NCBI GenBank assembly: GCA_018970085.1
Contig: JAGWXD010000001.1
Location: forward strand, 186,001 to 250,000
Reading direction: 5' to 3'
Length of the DNA stretch: 64,000 nucleotides
Source: Cyanobacteria bacterium REEB459
GTDB lineage: Bacteria > Cyanobacteriota > Cyanobacteriia > Phormidesmidales > Phormidesmidaceae
A program made the translations under genes and the position numbers. The notes under the pieces were generated by a model that was not told the origin of the DNA, made no database searches, and was given only the letters and a program-made list of their open reading frames with translations. Shown piece after piece: positions 57,289 to 64,000 of this stretch; within the stretch, counting starts at the first letter, position 1, and each line of letters begins with the position of its first letter.

Positions 57289-58341
57289 ATGCAGCGACGT
57301 CATATAGTTAGGGGGTTAGGGGGGCTGGGGGCGGCCATGGCAACCCAGGCCAAGGCGGTATCCCAGCCGCCCCCAGTCCGCAAACCGCCTCGCCTGCAGC
57401 GCGGAGATCACGTAGGGATTATCAGCCCGGCGGGAGCCACCTACGACGCCGATCGCCTGGAACTGGTGATAGACGCCATCAAGGGGTTAGGGTTTGTGCC
57501 CCGGGTGGCTCCCCATGCTCTAGACCGCTATGGCTACCTGGCCGGTCGTGATCGCGATCGCGCCGCTGACATCAACGGGTTCTTTGGCGACCCCCAGATC
57601 AGCGCCCTCATCCCCATCCGGGGAGACTGGGGCAGTGCCCGAGTCCTACCCTATCTGGACTACGCCGCCATTAGCAGGCATCCCAAGGTCCTGATCGGCT
57701 TTAGCGACATTACCGCGCTGTTGCTGGCTATCCAGGCCCAAACCGGCCTGGTTACCTTCCACGGTCCCCATGGCCTGACTGCCTGGCGACAGGACCAGGT
57801 GGAGGGGTTCCGCCGCCTGCTGATGGAAGCAGAGGCCCTGAGCTTTAGTAACCCCCTAGTTGGGGCCGATCAGGACCGACTGATGCGAGACCAGGGGCGC
57901 ATCTATACCCTCACCCCTGGTCAGGCCAGGGGTGCTTTAATCGGCGGTAACCTTTCGGTTTTGTGTGGACTGGTGGGGTCTCCCTACATGCCCACCACTA
58001 GGGGGCGCATTCTATTTCTCGAAGATGTGGGGGAACCCCCCTATCGCATCGATCGCATGATCACCCATCTAAAACTGGCGGGGGTGCTCGATCACCTAGC
58101 TGGCCTGATCTTTGGCCAGTGTGGAGACTGTAACCCGGGGGAGGGCTACGGCTCCCTGACCCTGCGGGAGATTTTGCAGGATCACATCCAACCCCTGGGT
58201 ATACCTGCCTGGATGGGAGCCTGGATTGGCCATGTGGAACCGATGTGGACCCTACCCCTGGGAACCCAGGTGACCATAGATGCGGCTGCCGGTCATATAA
58301 CCATGGTGGAAGCAGCGGTGGAGGAAGGGAATAAAGTTTAG
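57289..58341 (+). CDS. LD-carboxypeptidase, S66 family, Tat-like signal
   Basis: Second S66 peptidase of the window, 350 residues from ATG 57289. Unlike the copy at 34733 it starts with a twin-arginine-type leader (MQRRHIVRGLGGLGAAMATQ), so it is probably exported. Motifs: GDHVGIISPAGATYD, RGDWGSARVLPYLDY, nucleophile GFSDITALL, HGPHGLT, catalytic Glu in FLEDVGEPPYRIDRM, and the terminal His in WIGHVEPMWTLPLGTQ. ATG at 57259 is a weaker alternative start. Confidence 0.86.
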   Translation: MQRRHIVRGLGGLGAAMATQAKAVSQPPPVRKPPRLQRGDHVGIISPAGATYDADRLELVIDAIKGLGFVPRVAPHALDRYGYLAGRDRDRAADINGFFGDPQISALIPIRGDWGSARVLPYLDYAAISRHPKVLIGFSDITALLLAIQAQTGLVTFHGPHGLTAWRQDQVEGFRRLLMEAEALSFSNPLVGADQDRLMRDQGRIYTLTPGQARGALIGGNLSVLCGLVGSPYMPTTRGRILFLEDVGEPPYRIDRMITHLKLAGVLDHLAGLIFGQCGDCNPGEGYGSLTLREILQDHIQPLGIPAWMGAWIGHVEPMWTLPLGTQVTIDAAAGHITMVEAAVEEGNKV

Positions 58342-58507
58342 TAAATAGTGGCCGCCATGAAAAAGTTATGACAAAATTAGGCTCAAGCAGGTTGATCCTG
58401 AAGGCTTGCTAAAACCGCGTTTACAGACCCGATACCGGCCGATCCTGGTCACTGGCTTGGCCTTCTCCCTTCCCCAGCCTGGTGTCTGGCTGACAAGATA
58501 ACCGCTC

Positions 58508-59230
58508 ATGGTGCAACCTCTCCGCCGGTCTTCCCCGACCCCTTCTGCTTCCTTATTTGCTGCTGCCAGGCAACCAGGGCTGGCGGCCAGCGTTCTGGGG
58601 TCAACCCGATCGCCCTATCGGCCCTTTGTGCTAGTGGGGCTTTTCTGGATGGTTCTATTGACTGTAGCCGCCCTGGCCTATCGCCAATTGATGGCTTCAC
58701 CGCCCTCCCCGACTGGTCCTGCCCTCTCCGCCGCGACGGCTAGTCCAACTCCGCCTGCCAGTCCAGCCACAGACCGCACACTGCCGCCGCTGGCCAGTCC
58801 CACCGGTCCACCGCTAGAGCGCGCTGCCCCTAAACCTCCTGGCGTCAGTCGAGCCACCCCCCCGCTTAGCCCTGGCTGGCTATTGTGTTTTCTGGGCCTA
58901 TGCGCCCTGGGTTGCTTCGGCATTAGTCAACAGCTCCAGAGGCCTCGCCGGCGACGACTCTACGCCCGGGGTAGAGGATCCAGGCCCCGCTCAGTTGCCC
59001 CAAAACGTCTGAGTCCCTATTCTCCCCAGCGAGACAGCATGATGGTGCCCCAGGCAACAGTTCCAGCCCCCTTCAATCAGCAAGCCCCAGCTTCGCCCCC
59101 CCAAGCTAGCCCTAACCCTGCCACGACCATTGTGCCCGACGGGGCCGATCTCCCCCTGGACTGGCCAGAGGCTAGTATTGCCCATAATTTAGACCTGCGA
59201 CAGCGCCGTTCTCTGTCTTCCTGGCTCTAA
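58508..59230 (+). CDS. Pro/Ser-rich membrane protein, hypothetical
   Basis: 240 residues with two hydrophobic segments (about residues 40-60 and 120-138), separated by a low-complexity Pro/Ser/Thr linker, and an Arg-rich stretch RPRRRRLYARGRGSRPR after the second. The C-terminal 90 residues are again Pro/Ala-rich. I recognise no domain. ATG at 58508 and the downstream gene's close spacing support its being real. Confidence 0.55.
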   Translation: MVQPLRRSSPTPSASLFAAARQPGLAASVLGSTRSPYRPFVLVGLFWMVLLTVAALAYRQLMASPPSPTGPALSAATASPTPPASPATDRTLPPLASPTGPPLERAAPKPPGVSRATPPLSPGWLLCFLGLCALGCFGISQQLQRPRRRRLYARGRGSRPRSVAPKRLSPYSPQRDSMMVPQATVPAPFNQQAPASPPQASPNPATTIVPDGADLPLDWPEASIAHNLDLRQRRSLSSWL

Positions 59231-59282
59231 GGTGTTCGGCCCTTCCCTACCCTGGCCTGTTGATTTAATCAGGAAACCTATT

Positions 59283-60203
59283 TTGAGCCACCTACCGGTC
59301 GTCTTCCATCCTGATTATGTCGCGCCTCTGCCCCCTGGCCATCGCTTTCCCATGCCCAAATTTAAGTTGCTCTGCGATCGCCTCCTGCAGGATGGGGTCA
59401 TCACCCCAGCCCAGATCTATCAACCCGGCGAACCACCTCCCCAGTGGCTTGAGCTGGTACACCAGCCAGATTATGTCCGGGCCTACCGGGAGGGTCACCT
59501 GGATGCCAAGGCGCAGCGGCGCATCGGTCTGCCCTGGAGCCCAGCCCTGGTACAACGGACCTCTACGGCGGTAGGGGGAACTATCTTAACCGCCAAACTG
59601 GCTCTGGAATACGGACTGGCCTGCAATACTGCTGGCGGTACTCACCACGCCTTCCCCAATTACGGAGCAGGCTTTTGTATTTTTAACGACCTGGCGATCG
59701 CGGCTCGGGTTCTGCAACACCATGGCCGGGTTAAGCGCCTGCTGATTCTTGACCTGGATGTCCACCAGGGGGACGGCACCGCCTGGATCTTTCGGCAAGA
59801 TGACAGTGTATTTACCTTTTCTATGCACTGCGCTGACAACTTCCCAGCCCGCAAGCAGATCAGTGATTTAGATGTCGCCCTACCTTGTGGCCTGGAGGAT
59901 GGGGCCTATCTCCGTTGCCTGGCCCAATACCTCCCCGACCTGCTCAGCCAGGTCAAACCCGATCTGGTGCTCTATGACGCCGGTGTTGATCCCCACCGGG
60001 ACGATCGCCTGGGTAAGCTATCCCTCACCAATACGGGGCTCTACAACCGCGACTTGCTGGTGTTAGACAGCTGTATTGTAGCGGCTTATCCAGTAGCCTG
60101 CGTGATCGGCGGCGGCTACAGCGAAACCATGGAGGATCTGGTGTTTCGTCATTCTCTTTTACACCGAGCGGCCAGCGCAGTCTTTCAGCATCGCAGGTTA
60201 TAA
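59283..60203 (+). CDS. histone deacetylase-family amidohydrolase
   Basis: Arginase/deacetylase-fold zinc enzyme (HDAC-like/AcuC group), 306 residues. LPVVFHPDYVAPLPPGHRFPM, the paired-His GGTHHAFPNYGAGFCIFNDLA, metal residues in LDLDVHQGDGTAWIF, and DAGVDPHRDDRLGKLSLT plus VIGGGYSE fit the family. Substrate is probably a small acetylated amine or protein lysine. The start is TTG at 59283 with AGGA 8 bases upstream; the GTG at 59232, right after the preceding stop, lacks a ribosome binding site. Confidence 0.88.
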   Translation: MSHLPVVFHPDYVAPLPPGHRFPMPKFKLLCDRLLQDGVITPAQIYQPGEPPPQWLELVHQPDYVRAYREGHLDAKAQRRIGLPWSPALVQRTSTAVGGTILTAKLALEYGLACNTAGGTHHAFPNYGAGFCIFNDLAIAARVLQHHGRVKRLLILDLDVHQGDGTAWIFRQDDSVFTFSMHCADNFPARKQISDLDVALPCGLEDGAYLRCLAQYLPDLLSQVKPDLVLYDAGVDPHRDDRLGKLSLTNTGLYNRDLLVLDSCIVAAYPVACVIGGGYSETMEDLVFRHSLLHRAASAVFQHRRL

Positions 60204-60259
60204 ACCCTGCCCCGCTGGGCAATGATACGAGACCGCCTAGATTTGCTATAGTCGGCAGT

Positions 60260-61090
60260 ATGAGCTGGATAGTTACTACCTTTTATAAGTTTGTCCCCCT
60301 AGTTGATCCCAGCCGGCTCCAGATTGCCTTGCAGGCCTACTGCATGCAGCTAGACCTGCGGGGTACCATTTTATTGGCTCCAGAAGGAATTAATGCCACC
60401 CTGGCGGGGGATCAGCACGCGATTGATCACCTCCTCGACTGGCTAGCCAACCAACCCCAGATTGGCCCCCTCACCTATCAATCTGGAGTAGCCCCTACCG
60501 CCCCCTTTGGGCGCTTAAAGGTGAAAGTAAAGAAAGAAATTGTCACCCTGGGAAAACCCGAGATCAATCCAGCTGACCAGGTGGGTATTTACGTCGAACC
60601 GGCAGACTGGAACGCCCTCATCAGTGATCCGGAGGTGGTGGTAATCGATACCCGCAATGCCTTTGAGGTAGAGGTGGGCAGCTTTAAAGGTGCAATCAAT
60701 CCCCAAACCCAATATTTTCGAGACTTCCCCACCTACATAGCTAACCATCTGGCACCAGAACGGCACTCCCGGGTAGCCATGTTTTGTACCGGCGGTATCC
60801 GCTGCGAAAAGGCCACAGCTTATTTGCTAAAGCAGGGGTTTCGCAAAGTCTATCAACTGCGGGGAGGCATTCTCAACTATCTTCGCCAGATTCCACCGAG
60901 CCAGAGCCTCTGGCAAGGGGAATGCTTTGTCTTTGATCAACGGGTAAGCCTCAACCATCACCTGGCGGCTGGCTCCTACCAGCTGTGTCAGGCCTGCGGC
61001 CATCCCATCAGCTCAACCCCCGGAGATAGATCGCCTGAGCCTGGCCACTCGGGGGGGTGCCCTGGCGCACCAACCAGCGATCAGCCCTAG
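60260..61090 (+). CDS. trhO: tRNA uridine-34 hydroxylase TrhO (rhodanese domain)
   Basis: Oxygen-dependent 5-hydroxylation of U34 in tRNA. 276 residues: N-terminal ferredoxin-like domain (TFYKFVPLVDP, GTILLAPEGINATLAG), a rhodanese domain with active Cys in FCTGGIRCEKATAYLL, and the C-terminal RYQLCQACGHP-type Cys pair. The tail beyond about residue 255 is Gly/Pro-rich and probably unstructured. Confidence 0.93.
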   Translation: MSWIVTTFYKFVPLVDPSRLQIALQAYCMQLDLRGTILLAPEGINATLAGDQHAIDHLLDWLANQPQIGPLTYQSGVAPTAPFGRLKVKVKKEIVTLGKPEINPADQVGIYVEPADWNALISDPEVVVIDTRNAFEVEVGSFKGAINPQTQYFRDFPTYIANHLAPERHSRVAMFCTGGIRCEKATAYLLKQGFRKVYQLRGGILNYLRQIPPSQSLWQGECFVFDQRVSLNHHLAAGSYQLCQACGHPISSTPGDRSPEPGHSGGCPGAPTSDQP

Positions 61091-61172
61091 ATTCAGTCAC
61101 CAACCGTTCACCCTGAGCAATTTCACCAGACTAGCGCTGGTATAGTCCATTTCAAATCCGATGAGGGGAGCG

Positions 61173-61202
61173 TTGTCAAACTATTGTTATATTTTGTAAA
61201 AT
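61173..61202 (+). promoter_or_regulatory. candidate promoter upstream of nblA
   Basis: TTGTCA (61173-61178), 18-base spacer, TAAAAT (61197-61202), each five of six matches. A TGT-N9-ACA at 61195-61209 resembles a relaxed NtcA site, which would fit nitrogen-starvation control of nblA, but it lacks the full GTA-N8-TAC core. Confidence 0.4.
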
Positions 61203-61361
61203 ATTGACAGCCTTTCCTTTGATGGTGATCTTGGCCCTGATAGTCGTCAGTTTCAAGCTGGCCTAAAAGGTCCCCGTACCTAGCTCGAAAGCCAAAAACC
61301 AATACCTCTGGGGTGTGCTGTTCTGGCGATCGAGATGTTGTTTCCTCTCAGGAGTTAATTC

Positions 61362-61556
61362 ATGAACGAACCCATGCAACTCTCTCTCGAGCAGCAGTTT
61401 AATCTGAGGTCCTTTGAGACCCAGGTTAATAAAATGAGTCGCGAACAGGCTCAGCAGTTTCTCGTCAAGATGTACGAACAAATGATGATGCGAGAATCTA
61501 TGTACAAGAGTTTTTTAAAGCACGAGTGGGGAATCGGCCCTAATCCATTGATTTAA
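61362..61556 (+). CDS. nblA: phycobilisome degradation protein NblA
   Basis: 64-residue proteolysis adaptor that recruits ClpC to phycobilisomes during nitrogen or sulfur starvation. PMQLSLEQQFNLRSF and the helix REQAQQFLVKMYEQMMMRESMYKSFLKHEWG are the family core. AGGAG at 61350-61354 is correctly spaced before ATG. Shows that the organism builds phycobilisomes. Confidence 0.95.
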   Translation: MNEPMQLSLEQQFNLRSFETQVNKMSREQAQQFLVKMYEQMMMRESMYKSFLKHEWGIGPNPLI

Positions 61557-61782
61557 GCCTGGTTTCGCCCCACCAATGAAGGCGGCGACCTCCTTCTTGA
61601 GCACGATTCTGGGAATCCGGCTGGGGATGTTGGGGCGTCTCTTCTCAATTTTTATACCGTCGGATTTCATATTTTTTGGGATACAGCTTCAAGTACGTTC
61701 CGATGTAATTGGAAAATTGTAGAGGGAAATATATAGAGTCGCTACCCAGTCATTCAGTAGCAATACGGAGATTAACAGAGAA

Positions 61783-62335
61783 ATGTAGGGCCAGCGACAC
61801 AAGTGCTGACTTCAACGCCAAGGTGGCTCTAAAGGCGGTTAAGGGACTAAAGACTGTGAGCGATCTATCAAGTGAGTATGGCGTCGATACCAATCAGATA
61901 AACCAATGGAAGAAGTAGGTGCTTAGCAAGCTTCCTGGCCTTTTCTCGTTATGGGGAGCCCAAGGCTGTAAAGGCCAGGAAGAGCTGACAGCCCAACTTG
62001 ATTAACAAGTTTAATACCCCGTCGCTGACAAGTTTGTCTCGTGCGACCGAACATGAAATAGTCAACTGAAGTAGAAGTGAACTGGTTGGGAAAAAATATA
62101 GCCTTTTTAAAATCCGGATCTGACAAGTTAGCCCAGGTTCCGAATCTTAAAAACCGCTAGCAGATAAACGTCGACTGCTGGAGCCAGAGTATCCTCAGCA
62201 TCCGTCAGCAATGTGAGTTATTGGCGCCGGCGCGGTCTGGCTGGTGCTAGGAACCGGTGACAGTTGCCCCTTACGAGTAACACCTGATAAAACGAATAGA
62301 CGAAAATAGGCGACGACGCCCTTTTACGAGTCTAA
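61783..62335 (+). pseudogene. decayed IS3-family transposase (OrfA and start of OrfB)
   Basis: Remnants in three frames. From ATG 61783 the frame reads M-stop-GQRHK, and a 1-base loss then continues as SADFNAKVALKAVKGLKTVSDL...QINQWKK with a stop at 61918 and VLSKLPGLFS beyond. OrfA coiled-coil end EVEVNWLGKN is in another frame (to about 62100). OrfB N-terminus is spread over 62169-62330: DKRRLLEPEYP, SIRQQCELLAPARSGWC (stop) EPVTVAPYE (stop) HLIKRIDE. The DDE catalytic core is missing. No intact terminal repeats were seen. Confidence 0.8.
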
Positions 62336-62434
62336 TCTGTCCCATCTGTCAGACAAGGTTTAATCTATTACACGTAAAATTAGTAATATTCTGCTGTCCT
62401 GAATATGGGTCTAGGGAGAGCACACTCCTGCTTC
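62336..62434. other. short region between IS remnant and parA
   Basis: About 100 bases; AT-rich TTACACGTAAAATTAGTAATATT could hold the parA promoter. No direct repeats that would mark the IS insertion ends were detected by eye. Confidence 0.35.
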
Positions 62435-63043
62435 ATGATTATTACGGTAGCTAGTTTTAAAGGAGGTGTGGGTAAAACAACTACCGCTATCCATCTGGCG
62501 GCCTTTTTGCAGGGCTACGGCCCAACCCTCTTAATCGACGCTGATCCTAACCGTTCTGCCTTGACCTGGGCAGGACGGGGAGAACTACCTTTTCAGGTGG
62601 TAGATGAGTGGCAGCTAGGCGATCAGGCTCAAATCTATAATCATGTTGTTATTGACACTCCAGCCCGACCAGATCTCGAGGACTTAGCTCTGCTGGTGGC
62701 AGCATGCGATTTATTAATCCTACCAACCACTCCAGATATCCTGGCCCTTGACGCTTTAGTGCTAATGACAGACTCCTTGCACTACATAGGGACAAGAAAC
62801 TATAGCATTTTATTGACAGTGATTCCGCCCCACCCCAGTCGCTCTGGAGCAGAGGTCAGGTCTGTACTCACCGATGCCCATCTGCCATTATTTAAAGCTG
62901 GAATTAGACGCTACGGCGCGTATCAGAAGGCGGCCCAACAGGGCCAGGTAGTATACGCTATTAAAGATTCTAAAGCGGAGTCAGCGTGGCAGGATTATCG
63001 GGCTCTAGGTCGGGAACTATTACATCAGTGGCAAAACTACTGA
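62435..63043 (+). CDS. ParA-family ATPase, orphan
   Basis: Deviant-Walker ATPase of 202 residues: SFKGGVGKTTTAIHLA with signature Lys (K9) intact, LLIDADPNRSALTW (switch I region), VVIDTPARPD (Walker B-like) and TTPDILALDA. Short form without an N-terminal HTH, typical of small ParA/ParF partners. ATG at 62435 (MIITVAS) is preferred to one at 62405. No ParB or McdB-like gene is adjacent. May position a plasmid-like, carboxysome or other cargo; not decidable. Confidence 0.88.
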   Translation: MIITVASFKGGVGKTTTAIHLAAFLQGYGPTLLIDADPNRSALTWAGRGELPFQVVDEWQLGDQAQIYNHVVIDTPARPDLEDLALLVAACDLLILPTTPDILALDALVLMTDSLHYIGTRNYSILLTVIPPHPSRSGAEVRSVLTDAHLPLFKAGIRRYGAYQKAAQQGQVVYAIKDSKAESAWQDYRALGRELLHQWQNY

Positions 63044-63064
63044 CTAGAGGTGTCCAGTTCTCCT

Positions 63065-63670
63065 ATGAAATTGCAACGTAGTACCCTGATTCTGGTTGGC
63101 ATTGCCCTGGCACTGGGGGTGGGGGTTAGCCTAGCCGAAGCCCCCTGGACTGAGTCCCGTCAACCTGATCAACCCCCGAGGGGCCAGAAGCAAAACGTGA
63201 TGTTGAATTTTCTTGAGACCGACGTGGTAGGTGTTAGGGTGGAGCGTCCCGGAGAAACCCTGACCTTAGAACGAAATAGCACTCAGGGCTGGAAACTCAC
63301 TAGTCCCCTGCAGAAACCAGCCGAACCAGGGGCGGTGGCCTTCCTATTGAGCCGATTGAACACCGATAGCCCGATGCAAACCCTGACTATGGATGCTGAT
63401 AGGGCCCAGGAATTTGGCTTTAACCAACCCACAGGCACGGTAACAGTAAGCCTGGTCAACGGTAACCAACATCGGCTAATTCTGGGAGGATCTGACTTTA
63501 GTGGCACTGCCTACTATGCTGTGGTAGACCCTGCTAAGTGGCCCCCCAGCCATGGAGATAAAGCCTACAGGGTTTTAGTAGTTAGCGCTGATGTTGCTAA
63601 CGGTATCAGTCGCCCCCTGGCAGAATGGCAGATGGCAGATCAAACCTCTAGGGCCACACCAGGTGAGTAA
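63065..63670 (+). CDS. DUF4340 domain protein, membrane-anchored
   Basis: 201 residues. One N-terminal membrane segment/signal (STLILVGIALALGVGVSLA), then repeats of the DUF4340 type: FLETDVVGVRVERPGETLTLER, GWKLTSPLQKPAEPGAVAFLLSRLN, FGFNQPTGTVTVSL and LGGSDFSGTAYYAVVD. Function unknown; such proteins accompany ABC/gliding-type or polysaccharide loci in other bacteria. It follows parA by 21 bases. Confidence 0.82.
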   Translation: MKLQRSTLILVGIALALGVGVSLAEAPWTESRQPDQPPRGQKQNVMLNFLETDVVGVRVERPGETLTLERNSTQGWKLTSPLQKPAEPGAVAFLLSRLNTDSPMQTLTMDADRAQEFGFNQPTGTVTVSLVNGNQHRLILGGSDFSGTAYYAVVDPAKWPPSHGDKAYRVLVVSADVANGISRPLAEWQMADQTSRATPGE

Positions 63671-63723
63671 ACAGTACTTGATAAGAAGATGCACGTTGCG
63701 ACAAACGATTCTTTTTTGATTGC

Positions 63724-64000
63724 TTAGATAAGCAAGTCTTTAGCCATGTATCTACTAGTTTCCTGGGTGGGCAGGGAATTGATTTTCATCAGAGCTGACT
63801 CTAGCAGCTGGGTGGCATCATCCCAGGTGTAACCAGTGGCGGTTTCATAGGCAGCCTTTGACATTACCTGCCACTGGGAATCAGTTAGTTGAATCACCTG
63901 CATTAAGTAATAGGCCAGACCTTCAACATCCTCTACAGGAGCCATAAAACCATTGACTCCTGGCTTGATAATTTCAGGAGCAATACCCGTTGATACCGAA
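63724..64000 (-). CDS. glycosyltransferase (GT4-like), C-terminal part
   Basis: Runs off the right edge; only the last 91 residues are seen. STGIAPEIIKPGVNGFMAPVED followed by VEGLAYYLMQVIQ is the donor-binding C-terminus of GT-B glycosyltransferases of family 1/4, with the E-x7-E-like region (EIIKPGVNG). Substrate unknown. It is convergent with the DUF4340 gene. Confidence 0.85.
   Translation of the reverse strand, partial: SVSTGIAPEIIKPGVNGFMAPVEDVEGLAYYLMQVIQLTDSQWQVMSKAAYETATGYTWDDATQLLESALMKINSLPTQETSRYMAKDLLI

Noticed and set aside
62435-63043. Carboxysome-positioning McdA as identity for the ParA protein
   Set aside because: The Walker A keeps the canonical signature Lys and no McdB-like gene is next to it; sequence alone does not support McdA.
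63671-63723. Terminator after the DUF4340 gene (TTCTTTTTTG)
   Set aside because: The preceding CGTT/AACG stem has only 4 bp.

Overview
The window is chromosomal DNA of a phycobilisome-containing, GC-rich cyanobacterium. The evidence is gene content: light-dependent protochlorophyllide reductase, RuBisCO accumulation factor Raf1, PsbY, Psb27, NdhN, NblA, PipX/PipY, LdpA, Tic22, SepF and a cyanobacterial AbrB regulator. The octamer GCGATCGC (HIP1), typical of many cyanobacteria, also recurs throughout. I cannot name genus or species from the sequence alone.

Layout. 1-15 kb: tail of an unknown gene and its terminator, a LOG-family gene running into a convergent tRNA-Ala(GGC), raf1, two small genes, por, purH, uraH-rsmI, a nitrogenase C-terminal-like gene, rsmE, furA, a divergent phosphoketolase-like enzyme, an RND/HlyD adaptor, DUF3531 and a TPR lipoprotein-like secreted protein. 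15-29 kb: ecfA-rsmG, a degenerate Uma2 nuclease, der-ecfT-trpE/pabB-like, pipX-pipY, sepF-proC, plsY, a HEAT-repeat protein, GDP-fucose synthase, rdgB, the 39-codon psbY, lspA and bioY. 29-36 kb: an archaeal/eukaryotic-type PheRS beta subunit directly downstream of smc, an S66 carboxypeptidase and trmB. 36-49 kb: Tic22, the tldD-pmbA protease pair, a large coiled-coil/TPR membrane protein, acsA, cyAbrB, an EamA exporter, an HTH/GrpE-like regulator and a SpoIID protein. 49-61 kb: GH57 branching enzyme, ndhN-ldpA-ycf45-like, psb27, rpsN, a TPMT-like methyltransferase, a second S66 peptidase, an HDAC-family deacylase, trhO and nblA. 61.5-64 kb: an accessory junction with a decayed IS3-family element, an orphan ParA, a DUF4340 protein and the 3' end of a glycosyltransferase.

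How the parts fit: most genes are housekeeping (rRNA/tRNA modification, purine synthesis, cell division, chromosome segregation, photosynthesis assembly). The ATPase, T-component and biotin S-component of one ECF transporter may be supplied from three separate loci in the window (ecfA, ecfT, bioY). PipX/PipY, furA, cyAbrB, nblA and ldpA are regulatory or stress functions for nitrogen, iron, carbon/nitrogen balance, phycobilisome turnover and circadian/redox input.

The most unusual item is the complete archaeal-type PheT (29218-30867) with no alpha subunit beside it. No CRISPR array, prophage or obvious defence island was seen.
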